Origin: Paraburkholderia polaris
GTDB taxonomy: Bacteria; Pseudomonadota; Gammaproteobacteria; Burkholderiales; Burkholderiaceae
DNA: 64,000 bases
Assembly: GCF_012927345.1 (NCBI RefSeq)
Contig: NZ_JABBGJ010000044.1
Coordinates: 29,728-93,727 of the forward strand
Reading direction: 5' to 3'
The first letter of the stretch is position 1; every line of letters begins with the position of its first letter. Below the pieces are notes generated by a model that did not search any database, was not told the DNA's origin, and saw only the letters and a program-made list of their open reading frames with translations. A program made the translations under genes and the position numbers. Below are positions 18,061-28,600 of the stretch, piece by piece.

Positions 18061-18594
18061 TCATCGCCAGGGTGCCATCACCTGGAAGACACCATCTCGT
18101 CTAACCAGCGCGTGCAAAAGCGCCGCCGCCAAGTGAAGCACGATCAGCGCAAAGAAACACAGCGCGAGCACCCTATGTGCGTTCCAGAGCAGAGAGTGCA
18201 AAGCATTGCTATGCGGCAGGAGGGCCGGCAAATGGATCCCGGCGACCACGACAGGGTAGTCCGCCGCCGACAGCATGCCCCAGCCGATCAGCGGAAGCCC
18301 GATCATCAGCAGATAGAACGCGAGATGCGACAGGTGGGCGGCGAGCTTCATCGGCTCCGGCATCGCGGCCGGCAGCGGCGGCGCGCCCCGCTTCAACCTG
18401 ACCACCAGGCGAATCAGCGCCAGCACGAGAATCACGATGCCGAGCGGCTTATGGATCGACACCAGCGAAAGATAATCCGGCCGAATGGTCGACACCATCC
18501 CGACGCCGATGAACAGCATCGCCAGAATGCAAATCGCCATGAGCCAGTGAAGCGCGCGCTGCAGCGGTGTGAAGCGATCGTGGGTCGGGGTCAT
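18061..18594 (-). CDS. Cytochrome b561
   Basis: The 177-residue protein has four hydrophobic segments and the conserved histidines of the bacterial CybB/YceJ family of di-heme cytochrome b561 (for example RFTPLQRALHWLMAICILAM and the segment around HKPLGIVILVL). Members transfer electrons from ubiquinol in the inner membrane. Its ATG overlaps the stop of the catalase-like gene by 4 bases (ATGA at 18591-18594), so the two are translationally coupled. In this pairing the b561 protein is generally thought to supply electrons to a periplasmic heme peroxidase partner. It is the last gene of the pair and converges on the efflux operon, with about 110 bases between the stops. Confidence 0.92.
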   Translation of the reverse strand: MTPTHDRFTPLQRALHWLMAICILAMLFIGVGMVSTIRPDYLSLVSIHKPLGIVILVLALIRLVVRLKRGAPPLPAAMPEPMKLAAHLSHLAFYLLMIGLPLIGWGMLSAADYPVVVAGIHLPALLPHSNALHSLLWNAHRVLALCFFALIVLHLAAALLHALVRRDGVFQVMAPWR

Positions 18595-19652
18595 GGCGTG
18601 GCTCCTCCCGCCGGATGGTGCGGATAGTCTTTATCCTCAGCGGTGCGCCGGTCAAACGACACCGCGTAGGCGGCTGAGCGCGCGGCGGGGAACGGATCGT
18701 CCGAGACATGCATCCCGGGCGGCAGAACGGTCGGGTCGAAGTTGAGATCGCGGCACGGCCCGTCAGGCTCCGGCTCGATGGCGTTGACCACCAGCGTTCC
18801 TGCGTCCACTTTGCGTCGATCGTCCGGCCACGCTTTGGTGGGGTCGGCGGTCGGGTCGCCAGGATTAGCGACCGTGACCACCATCGTCCAGCGTTGCGGC
18901 GCGCTCTGCACCCGCTGCGCGATATCCGCGTCGAGGAAATCGGCGCCGCGCGCCTTCAATTGGTCGGGCGTGACAATCTCAGGTTGCGCGGCAGGCACGA
19001 AGGACCAGCGCACGGCCTGGTCCTGTCCCTCCGCATTGGTGAAGATGAAGCTATTGAGGCTGTTGTAGCGCTCCTCCGCGAAAGAGGCCGTCCGCCGTCC
19101 AGCGCCGACCCACGCCGCGAACGCGCCGAATTCCGGGTGTGCGGCGATAAAATTCTTCATCGCGTCCGGATTGCTCTTGTCGGCCGAGGCCTTAAGGAGA
19201 GCGTAAAAGGCCTGTGGCGTGGAGACCGCAAAGAAAGGAGCGTCGATCATCGCCGAGCGCCATTCGCTGCCATCCGGCGTGACGATGCGCAGACTTAGAC
19301 CCCGTACCGGAACTGCAGAGTCGGGCGCTTTCGGGTCGGCTGTAGCGAGGTTGAAACGCCCGGTTACCGGATAGGAGCCAGCCGCGAACATCGGTGCCTT
19401 GGACAAGGCCGCCGCCGCACCATTCGACTCGAAGTTGCCGGTAAAGCAGATGCCCTTGGCATGATTGCGCCGGAACCCGAGGGTCGGGCCACCCGGCGGC
19501 GCGAGGGCGTTGACGATCTTTGCTGGCGTGAGGCGCGCTGGCGAGAGCCAGCCGGCCGTAAAGGCGAAGGCCGCGACCAGCGCGACCACGACGACTGCAA
19601 TGAGGACCAGCGAACGCACGTTGGACGCGTTGGAAGTCGGTCTGTCGGCCAT
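18591..19652 (-). CDS. Catalase-like (SrpA-type) heme peroxidase, membrane-anchored
   Basis: The 353-residue product is a minimal catalase-family protein, much shorter than the ~480-residue monofunctional catalases. It has an N-terminal membrane anchor (VLIAVVVVALVAAFAFTAGW), so the domain probably faces the periplasm. FRRNHAKGICFTGNF holds the distal His region, and GSYPVTGRFNLA and RGLSLRIVTPDGSEWRSAM are conserved core strands. Related catalase-related peroxidases reduce organic or hydrogen peroxide rather than dismutating it. The coupled downstream cytochrome b561 gene supports a membrane electron supply. The start is ATG 19652. Upstream lies a 278-base gap before the divergent small gene at 19931. 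Confidence 0.88.
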   Translation of the reverse strand: MADRPTSNASNVRSLVLIAVVVVALVAAFAFTAGWLSPARLTPAKIVNALAPPGGPTLGFRRNHAKGICFTGNFESNGAAAALSKAPMFAAGSYPVTGRFNLATADPKAPDSAVPVRGLSLRIVTPDGSEWRSAMIDAPFFAVSTPQAFYALLKASADKSNPDAMKNFIAAHPEFGAFAAWVGAGRRTASFAEERYNSLNSFIFTNAEGQDQAVRWSFVPAAQPEIVTPDQLKARGADFLDADIAQRVQSAPQRWTMVVTVANPGDPTADPTKAWPDDRRKVDAGTLVVNAIEPEPDGPCRDLNFDPTVLPPGMHVSDDPFPAARSAAYAVSFDRRTAEDKDYPHHPAGGATP

Positions 19653-19930
19653 CGATCTCTCCCGATCAATGATTCGGCTGAGGAGGAATCTAGCAGGGTG
19701 AGGGGAATAGTGCCAGTGATTGGGGGATTGTGCTTGCGGCGGCTAGTGGGCCAATTTTTCGTACAGTGACCAGACATAGTCGCCGGAATCTGGCATTGGC
19801 TTGAGTCCTGCACAAAACGTCACCGAGAGCGCAAGTGCGTGTAAATTCGAATCCAGTGGTTTCCGACCCGCCACTGCGTCTTCGAATCGGTCGTCATCGG
19901 GGTCAGTCCTACAGTCGTACAGGAGCCGGT

Positions 19931-20386
19931 ATGAGCACGAAGCACAGCAAAAAAGAACATCTTGAAGCCGCGGCGTCACATCACGAGCAGGCAGCGCGAT
20001 ATCACCACGCGGCGTCGCGGTATTTCGAGGCCGGGAAAGACTATGCTCACACCGCGCACCAGGCGATGATGGCCCATGGCCACACCTTGCACGCGATCGC
20101 TCAGGCACACGACGCGGGTGCACACAGCGCCAATACGCCGCCGATCACACCCGCATCGGCCGGCTCTGGCGCAGACAGCGCAAACGCGGCAAAGCATCAC
20201 GCATTGGCAGCGGAGTTTCACGAGCAAGCGGCGCAGCACATGCGCCACGCCGTCAAGCTCTTCGATCAGGACCGCAGTGCAGCCGCCCACGACGCGCAGC
20301 TAGCGCTCTCCCTTGCAGTGCGCGCTTTGTCACATGGCAACGAAGCAGCCAGACTATTTATCAAGCTCGCTCCCGCTGAGGTTTAA
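19931..20386 (+). CDS. His/Ala-rich hypothetical protein
   Basis: A 151-residue protein starts at ATG 19931, directly after AGGAGCCGGT. It consists of two predicted helical halves rich in Ala and His (HHEQAARYHHAASRYFEAGK and HHALAAEFHEQAAQHMRHAV) joined by a Pro/Ser/Gly linker around residues 68-85. The two halves look like diverged copies of one helical hairpin. It has about 25 His residues, no signal peptide and no cysteines. I do not recognise a named family; similar Ala/His-rich small proteins occur in Burkholderia. Metal binding is a guess from composition. It stands alone and converges on the gene at 20434. Confidence 0.7.
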   Translation: MSTKHSKKEHLEAAASHHEQAARYHHAASRYFEAGKDYAHTAHQAMMAHGHTLHAIAQAHDAGAHSANTPPITPASAGSGADSANAAKHHALAAEFHEQAAQHMRHAVKLFDQDRSAAAHDAQLALSLAVRALSHGNEAARLFIKLAPAEV

Positions 20387-20390
20387 AGAA

Positions 20391-20409
20391 CCGCGCACGG
20401 TGTGCGCGG
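20391..20409. terminator. Perfect hairpin between convergent genes
   Basis: CCGCGCAC-GGT-GTGCGCGG forms an 8-bp perfect GC stem 5 bases after the stop at 20386 and 25 bases from the end of the gene on the other strand. There is no T-tract, so termination strength is uncertain; it could serve both directions. Confidence 0.5.
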
Positions 20410-20433
20410 CTGAACCCAGCGCTCCACCCAGGA

Positions 20434-20817
20434 CTATGCCTTTCGGTCCAGCAAGTCTGCCGCCATGGATTTCGCATGCGCGACGGCCTCGTGTGGGTCA
20501 GGGAATACGCCGAGTTGCTCCCAATGTTCTTCAACCGCGTAAGTGCCCCTCGTACCGAGTGCCCTTTGTACGCGCAATTGCGCCGCGTACCTGCCGTCTT
20601 CCAGTGGTCGAGCAGTGGCAACCACTTTGTGCGGGAGATCGGATCTCTCTGGTTGCTTCAACTCAACGGGACCGCCCGGCAAGCCGATATCCTTCAACGC
20701 GTTCCTCGCCTTGCAGTCTGGGCAGTAGAAGCACCACCCCTCGTCCTCGCGAATGGATCTGACCTGCCCGCGGGCCAGCACGGCACGACACTCAACGTTT
20801 TCGCAGATGAACGGCAT
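20434..20817 (-). CDS. Hypothetical protein with a zinc-ribbon-like N-terminus
   Basis: The 127-residue product starts at ATG 20817 behind GGAGACTGCT. The first 45 residues contain two cysteine pairs, CENVEC and CYCPDC, spaced like a zinc ribbon or rubredoxin-like knuckle. The rest is mixed alpha/beta with VVATARPLEDGRYAAQLRVQ, reminiscent of small stress-associated Burkholderia proteins. I do not recognise a named family. It stands alone between the His-rich gene, which is convergent, and the NCS1 permease, which is on the same strand and ends 120 bases before this start. No functional assignment is possible. Confidence 0.65.
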   Translation of the reverse strand: MPFICENVECRAVLARGQVRSIREDEGWCFYCPDCKARNALKDIGLPGGPVELKQPERSDLPHKVVATARPLEDGRYAAQLRVQRALGTRGTYAVEEHWEQLGVFPDPHEAVAHAKSMAADLLDRKA

Positions 20818-20937
20818 AGCAGTCTCCGGAGTTGTCTGCGAGAAATCCTAGCATGACCGTCGACTGCCAACCATCGGCAATATTGCCGTGCCTGTTCCGG
20901 GTACTTTTGTGATCCCACTCGCTCATCAGGAAAACCC

Positions 20938-22395
20938 TCAAGCGCCGGTCGGCGCGATCGCGGTACGCGGCCGCAGCGTCGCCATGATCAGGTACATGCC
21001 GCCGCCGATCACCACGCCGAAGAACCACCCATAGGTATTCCACCAGACCGGCAGCAGGTTGGTGAAGTTAGGCAGGAAGGTCGAAAACACGCTGCCGACC
21101 GCCGCCGAGACCAGCGCGTTGACGTTCCAGCCGCCTTCGTAGCGGTACTCGCCGTGCTCCTGGTAAAGCGCCGCGACGTTGATGTTGCCCTTGGCCACCA
21201 GGTAGTAGTCCACCAGAATGATCCCCAGCAGCGGGCCCATCGTGGCGCCGATGGCGTTGACGAAATGCGCGGCGTTGCCTTCCCACGGCGCGAACGGATA
21301 GAGCACCAGCGCGATGGCCGCGGCGATGTAGCCGCCCTTCTTGAAGCTGATCTGCCTGGGGAACGTGTTGGAGATGTCGAACGCGGCCGAGACGAAATTG
21401 GCCACCACGTTAATGCCCAGCGTGGCCACTGCGAAGGTCAGCGCCGCGATGAGTGCCAGCACCCAGCTGTCGAACTTGGCCGAGATCTGTTCGGGGTGGA
21501 GCAGCACTTCGCCGTACACCTTGAAGGCGGCGATGGTGGTGACGCCGGCGACCAGCGAGAACGCGATCAGGTTGACCGGCAGGCCCCACAGATTGCCTTT
21601 CTTCACGGCGTCGCGGTTTTTCGCGTAGCGCGAGAAGTCGCAGAAGTTCAGGTAGAGCGCCGCGAAGTAGGTGATCCAGGTCGCGCCCACCGCCATCAAC
21701 GCCCAGAACGAGCCTGGCTCGCCGCTGACGCCGGCGTCCTTGGTCTTATCGAGCAGCACGTCCATCGGAATGCCGCCGCTGAACGAGAAGCCGCCAGCCT
21801 TGACGCACAAGCCGATCGCCAGGATCAGCATCGCGACCCATACCGCCGGACCGGCCCAGTCCTGGAATTTGCGCACCGTCTCCATGCCCTTCTGGATGAT
21901 GAGCAACTGCAGCGCCCAGATGACCACGTAGCAGATCACCTCCAGCCCGGAGTGGCCGAACCACTGCGTGCCCTTGTGGAACGCCATCAGGCTGTCGCTG
22001 CGGATCAGCAGCGCGACCATCGCGCCCGACGCGGCTGCCGTCTGTGCGCCGTACCAGAAGCAGGCCACCACGGCGCGCACCATTGCCGCCAGGTTGGCGC
22101 CCCACACGCCAAAGGAGGCGCGCGCCAGCACCGGGTAAGGCACGCCGGTCTTCTCGCCGGCATAGCCGATCAGGTTCATGAGCGCGAAGATCACCAGCGA
22201 GCCGAGCCCGATCGCCAGCACGAAGTTGATAAAGCTGCCGCACAGCAGGAACAGGCTGGCGGCGAGGTAGTAGCCCCAGAGGCTGTGCACGTCCGAGGTC
22301 CAGACGTTGAAGATGCTGAAGGCACCCCAGTTGCGCTGCCTGGCAGGCGCCAGATCTTCGTTGTAGAGGCCGGGGGAAGGATCGCGGATTTCCAT
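20938..22395 (-). CDS. NCS1-family nucleobase/hydantoin-type permease
   Basis: The 485-residue protein has about 12 hydrophobic segments and the NCS1 signature at its start: LYNEDLAPARQRNWGAFSIF and WTSDVHSLWGYYLAA. It continues with YPVLARASFGVWGANLAAMV and a central NFCDFSRYAKN segment. NCS1 carriers import cytosine, uracil, allantoin, hydantoins or thiamine precursors with Na+ or H+. The substrate cannot be fixed here because no catabolic gene is adjacent. A good AGGAGATGAC ribosome binding site precedes ATG 22395. It is followed by a 210-base gap before the end of the glucan synthase gene, so it is probably its own transcription unit. Confidence 0.9.
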   Translation of the reverse strand: MEIRDPSPGLYNEDLAPARQRNWGAFSIFNVWTSDVHSLWGYYLAASLFLLCGSFINFVLAIGLGSLVIFALMNLIGYAGEKTGVPYPVLARASFGVWGANLAAMVRAVVACFWYGAQTAAASGAMVALLIRSDSLMAFHKGTQWFGHSGLEVICYVVIWALQLLIIQKGMETVRKFQDWAGPAVWVAMLILAIGLCVKAGGFSFSGGIPMDVLLDKTKDAGVSGEPGSFWALMAVGATWITYFAALYLNFCDFSRYAKNRDAVKKGNLWGLPVNLIAFSLVAGVTTIAAFKVYGEVLLHPEQISAKFDSWVLALIAALTFAVATLGINVVANFVSAAFDISNTFPRQISFKKGGYIAAAIALVLYPFAPWEGNAAHFVNAIGATMGPLLGIILVDYYLVAKGNINVAALYQEHGEYRYEGGWNVNALVSAAVGSVFSTFLPNFTNLLPVWWNTYGWFFGVVIGGGMYLIMATLRPRTAIAPTGA

Positions 22396-22605
22396 CTGTC
22401 ATCTCCTTTGATCTCGTGGAGCTAAGGAAACACCGCCGGACACGCCTGGGCGGAGATGCCACCGCGTCTGAAGCCAGCTGGCATGTGAGAACTGTATGTG
22501 CTTTGCCGCATCGTTTCGAATGGGTTAACCCTAATCGAGATGCGTGCTGGCGCGAGCCAACCGCCACAAGCCGGATCGCCGGATCGCCGGACCGCCGGTG
22601 ATTCG

Positions 22606-25600
22606 TCACGCGACTTGCACGCCCGAGTTCACGTCTTCACTCACGCCGAAGCAAAGCGAAATCAGGAGCTGATGCGACCCGCCATCAAGCGGCACGCGCA
22701 CCCGTCCATCGCCACATTCGACACTCGCGCCGTCGAGCACCGCACGCATCTCACCGCGCTCGTCAGCGGATTCGACGCGGACCTCATACCGTGTCGAATG
22801 CATCGTCACGGTTGCTTCAAATCCGGGCCACGTGTCCGGAATACAAGGATCGATCGTCAGAAAATCTCCCTCGCGACGAATCCCAAGAATCCCCTCGACA
22901 CCCGCCCGATACATCCATCCAGCGGACCCCGTGTACCAGGTCCAGCCACCGCGCCCGACATGCGGCGCCACGGAATAGACATCGGCGGCGACGACATAGG
23001 GTTCGACCTTGTAGCGGTCGACTTCGATCGGCGTGCGCGCATGGTTGACCGGATTGAGCAGTGAAAACAGCGCGGCGGCCTTGTTGCCATCGCCCATTTT
23101 TGTGAACGCGAGGATCGCCCACATCGCCGCGTGGCTATACTGCCCGCCGTTTTCACGCAGCCCCGGCGGATAGCCCTTGATATAGCCAGGATCATGCGAC
23201 GTTTTATCGAACGGCGGCGTGAACAACAACGCAAGCCCGTCGGCTCGACGGATAAGGTGCTTTTCCAGCGATGTCATCGCCAGCGCCGCGCGCGCCGGAT
23301 TCGCCGCGCCTGACAGCACAGCCCACGACTGCGCGATCGAATCGATTTGGCACTCGTCGCTTTGCGAAGAGCCCAGCCACGTGCCGTCGTCAAAAGTCGC
23401 GCGGCGATACCATTCGCCGTCCCATGCTTCACGCTCCAGCGCCTCGCGCACCGAGGCCGCATGAGCGCGCCAACGCGCAGCGCGCGCAACCGAAACCCCA
23501 TCACGCGATTCAGCCAGGGGGGCGAACAACTCAATGGTCCGCCATAGCAGCCAGCCGAGCCAAACGCTTTCTCCCTTGCCGTCCGCACCGACGCGGTTCA
23601 TCCCGTCGTTCCAGTCACCCGTGCCGATCAGCGGCAAGCCATGCTCGCCGGTCAGCTCAATACATTGATCCAGGCCGCGCGCGCAATGTTCGAACAGCGA
23701 CGCTGACTCGTCTGCGACCATCGGCTGGAAGAACGCATCGTGCTCGCCGGGCCGCAGTGGCGGTCCATCGAGGAACGGCACGATCTCGTCGAGAATCGCG
23801 ACGTCGCCCGCGCAGCCGATGTACGTCGCCGTCGCGAACGCGAGCCACACGCGGTCATCGGAAATCCGCGTGCGCACGCCTTGCCCCGATTGGGGCAACC
23901 ACCAATGCTGGAAATCGCCTTCGACGAACTGGCGCGCCGCCGTGCGCAGCAAATGCCGCCGTGTCTCGTCCGGCTGCGCATGGGTCAGCGCCATGCCGTC
24001 CTGCAACTGGTCACGGAATCCGTATGCACCGCTCGCCTGATAGAACGCCGAGCGCGCCCAGATACGGCACGCGAGCGTCTGATACAGCAGCCAGCCGTTT
24101 AGCATCAGGTCCATCGCGCGGTCGGGGGTCTTCACCTGGACGGTACCGAGCACGTTCTGCCACTGGCTCGTCACTTCGGCGAGGACAGCGTCGAGATCGG
24201 CCTTGCGATAAAGCTCGATCAACGCCCGCGCCTCGTCGACGCCAACGCATTGCCCGACGAACCACACTACTTCGACGATCTCGTCGACACCCAGCTCAAT
24301 CACGCGCTGCAACGCTGCACATGGATCGAGGCCCGCGCCGGTTACGCCAGACAGCGGCGCGTTGCCGGTCAGCGCGACGGGTGCCGCAGTGCGGCCGTTG
24401 CGGCCGAGAAATTCGGTGCGATCCGCCGTCCACGCGGTCTGCTGGCCGCCCAGGTCGGCGAACGCGACGCGCCCCGCGAACCCCATGCTCCATGGATTGC
24501 GCGCCAGCATCGCGCCGGTGGCGGAGTCGATTTCCGTCACGATGAAGGGCCCCGATGCGCCGCGCGAGGTGCCGAGCACCCATTCCATCCACGCCGTCAC
24601 GGACAGACGGCGCGGCATACCGGACAGATTGCGCAACGTCAGCCTGGAAATCTTCAGCGGGTCGGCAAGCGGCACGTATTGCAGCAAGTCGAGCGCAATG
24701 CCATTCGCCTCGTGTTCGAAGCGGCTGTAGCCATGCCCGTGACGCGCGACATACGTCCCGCCATCGCGGATCGGCAGCGCGGTGGCGCCCCACACGTCGC
24801 CAGTGACTTCGTCGCGCACATAGATGGCTTCACCGGTTGGGTCCTCGACCGGATCGTTCGACCACGGCGTGAGCTGATTCTCGCGGCTGTTTTCGGCCCA
24901 CGTGTAGCCGCTGCCTTCGGCAGCGACCTGAAAGCCGAAGCCGGGGTTCGCGATCACGTTGATCCATGGCGCGGGCGTCGTCGCACCCGCCGCGAGAACG
25001 GTCACGTATTCGCGGCCGTCTTTATCGAAGCCGCCCACACCGTTGAAAAACTCGAGCCTCGACGGAACCGAAGCAAGCGCGCGCGGCGGATGAGGCGGCG
25101 CAGGCCATGGCGACGACATCGGCGGCTTCTGCCGGCGCAGCGCCGACGGCTGCCCCTGCGACTGCGGCAACCGGGCGAGCTGGTCAGCGATAGAACCGCG
25201 ACGCGCGATCAACGCGACACGCGCGACCGATTGCAGCAGCGCACGCGCCTCCATGCTCATCAAATCGGCGCGCAGCGTAAACACCGCCCCTTGCGCGAGT
25301 TCTTCGCCATAACGCGGCCGCGTCTGGCTGCTGCGCACGGCCGTTTCGATCGCGCCCTGCAATTCCTGGATGTACGACGAAGCGCGTTCGTTGATGATGA
25401 CGAGATCGACGCCCAGCCGCTTCATCCGCCAGTACTCGTGTGCTCTCAACAACTGCCGGACTTGCGCGATGTCCTCGACGTCGTCGATACGCAGCAGCAC
25501 GATCGGCAGGTCGCCGGAAATCGCGTGCGGCCAGAGTCCCGACTGCGCGCCGGCCCCGCGAATGATGGTGTCCGACGATGCCCTGAAACGTGCGTCGGCG

Positions 25601-28600
25601 TAGATGACGGGCGCAGCGAGGCGCTGAAAGTCGGCTGCCTCTTCGGCTTCGACATCGAGATGGCGCAACTGCACCTGGGCCTGCGTCCAGGCTAGCGTTT
25701 TGGCGCGATCGAACGCGTTGCGGTCATGGTGTTTGTCGATCAGATCGAGCAACAGCGCTCGCGACTCGGCCACGACGGTCCAGAACGTCACGCGTGCGAC
25801 CTTGCCCGGCGGCACCAGCACGCGATACCTGAGCGCAAAGACCGGATCGAGTACGGTGCCGGCGGTGTTGCTCAGCGGCCGATCGTCGAAGATCGCCGCC
25901 GCCGTGCCGGCGTTGCGCCCGCGTCCCAGGAAGCGCGCGCGATCCGATTCGTACTGCGGATCGGAGACGATCTCGCCGTCGACCACCGCGAAATGCGCAG
26001 CCCACACCTGTTTTTCCTCGTGCGAACGCGGACGGCGCGTGGCCACCAGCGCGCCGAATTCTGCGAGGTGCTCGGTCTGGACAAACATCCGCGAGAAGGC
26101 CGGATGCGCGTTGTCGGCGGCGGGTGTCGCGAGAACGATTTCGGCGTAGGAAGTCAGTTCAATCTCGCGCGCGCGGCGTCCGCCGTTGGCCAACGACACG
26201 CGGCGCACTTCGCCGTCTGCTTCGCCGGAAACCAGCACGTCCATCGTCGTTGTCAACGCGCCGTCGCGGCGGATGAATTCCGCATGGTCCTCGCCGAACA
26301 CCACCTCTTCGTACTCGGCTTCGCTGCCTGCCGGCTGTGCGCCAGCCGACCACACGTGGCCGCTCTGCGTATCGCGCAAAAAGATGAAGGAGCCCCAGTC
26401 GTCGCGGGTTGCATCTTCGCGCCAGCGCGTCACGGCCATGTCGCGCCAACGGCTGTAACCGCCGCCGGTCGCGGTCAGCATGACCGCGTAGCGTCCATTC
26501 GAAAGCAGGTGTGTGACCGGCGCTGCGCCAGCTACCGCCGACGCAGCGAGGCGCCGTACGGTCGGCGGCACGACGCCGGCGACGGCTGCTGACGTGTGCA
26601 CTTCTTCGGCACGGGGATGCGCAACGGCGACATTGCGCGGCATACGTTCCTGCAACAACAGTTCGCTCGCCTGGATCATGGGTTCGCGATGGAAACGCGC
26701 ACGCATCTGCGCGTCGAGTAACGTGTTCGCGATCGACACGATTGTCATGCCCTGATGATGCGCCATGAAATTGCGCACGATCGCCACATCCTCGTTGTCC
26801 GGCAGCCGCGAGCGGGTGAAATCGAGTGCTTCGTAGAAACCATAGCGACCCAGCGCGCCCAGCGCGGCGAGTTGTGCGTAGTTCTCGCGCGCGGCTTGTG
26901 GGTCGACCATCGCCGCTAGCCCCGTTGCATACGGCGCGATCACACGGTTCTCTGAAAGCCCCCGCTTGAGGCCAAGGCCGGGCACGCCAAAATTCGAATA
27001 CTGGTAGGTGAATTCGATGTCGCGAGCGTTGTATGCCGATTCTGAAATGCCCCACGGAATGCCGAGCGAACGTCCATACGAAGCTTGCCGTTCCACCACC
27101 AGACGGCTCGTCTGCTCGAGCAGGCTGCCGACCGGCGCGCGCATCACTAGCGACGGCATCAGGTATTCGAACATCGACCCCGACCAGGAGATCAGCGCCG
27201 AGCCGTTGCCGACCGGTGTGGCGGCGCGACCGAGACGGAACCAGTGGCGCGTCGTCACGTCACCTTTCGCGATGGCGAACAGGCTCGCGAGGCGCGCTTC
27301 GGACGCCAGCAGGTCATAGCAGTTCAGGTCGAGGCTGTTGTCGGACTGCGAATAGCCGATCGATAGCAGCTTGCGTTCCGGATCAAGCAGGAACGCGAAG
27401 TCCATGTCGAGCGCCATCGCTCGCGACGTATCGGCGAGCGACTTCAAGCGTGCCTGCAGAAGGTCCGGCGACTCGGCGAGTTGTTGCCGGTCGCGGGCAT
27501 GTTCGACCACGCTTTTGCTCAACGCGTCGATCCAGAACATCAGGTTGGCAGAACTGTCGTCACCGCCGGCGGGGACGAGTTCACGCATCGCCTTCGCGGC
27601 CTTTTCGGTCAGCCGCGTGAGCGACGGCGACAGCGCTTCGAGCGTCTGCGGGCCGCGCAACTGCGTGCTGATTTCTTCGAGGATCGCTATCAGCTGCTTG
27701 CCACGTTCACCACCTGCGGCGGGCAGCGCGTCGATGGCCTCACGCGCGAGTTGCAGGTGGTCCAGCAATCCGGGCCGCGCAGCCGGCGCGAGCAATTCAT
27801 GCGGCCACTCTTCGCACGCGTTGGCGAGGGCGATCAGATGACCGGCCAGATTGCCACTATCGACCGACGAAACATACGCCGGCGCCAGCACCTGCAGATC
27901 GAGTGTCCCGTACCAGTTATAGAAATGCCCCTTGAAACGCGTGAGCTTGTTCATTGAAGCAAATGCTGCTTCGAGCCGTTCGACCGTTTCCGTCGTCCCC
28001 GCCCAGCCAAAATCGCGCGCGGCAATCGCCGACAGCAGATAGAGCCCAAGGTTGGTCGGCGAGGTGCGATGCGCGACGACCGGCTTCGGATCTTCCTGGA
28101 AGTTGTCGGGCGGCAGCATGTTTTCTGCTGGCGTAACGAAGGTCTCAAAGAAACGCCACGTGCGTCGTGCAATGAGGCGAAGGCTGCGCGCGTCAGGGTC
28201 CGCCATCGCGAAACGCCGCGCGACGGTCGGCGAACGGCTCGACCACAGCGCGAGCGCCGGCGCGGCTAGCCATAACAGCGCAAACGGCAGCACAAGCGGC
28301 CAGTGCGACGGTGCGTACGCGATCGCAGCAGCCGGCAGCACGAGGCCGAGCGCGACACCGCCTGTCATCTGCCGATAAAAGCCGCGCAGATCGAGACGAG
28401 GGCTACCCTTCGACTGCGCAGCGGTCGTCCATTCGAGCAGCCGGCGATGCGTCACGAACAGCCGTATCAACGTCCGGACGATCGCATCGCCCATGCGCCA
28501 CGCCTGGTCAGCGAGGAACGCGGCCGACAGAAATGTTTGCAAGGCGGCGAGCCGCACGTCGGCGGCCAGCACCTCCAGATGATTGCGCAGATGGATGCCG

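Noticed and set aside
22566..22598. Short CGGATCGC-like tandem repeat considered as a possible CRISPR or regulatory array
   Set aside because: Only three 8-base units without spacers are present. This is ordinary GC-rich short repeat DNA near the end of ndvB.
23271..25695. Long plus-strand frames opposite the cyclic glucan synthase
   Set aside because: They are Arg/Ala/Pro-rich shadows of the minus-strand gene, with no ribosome binding site or family similarity.
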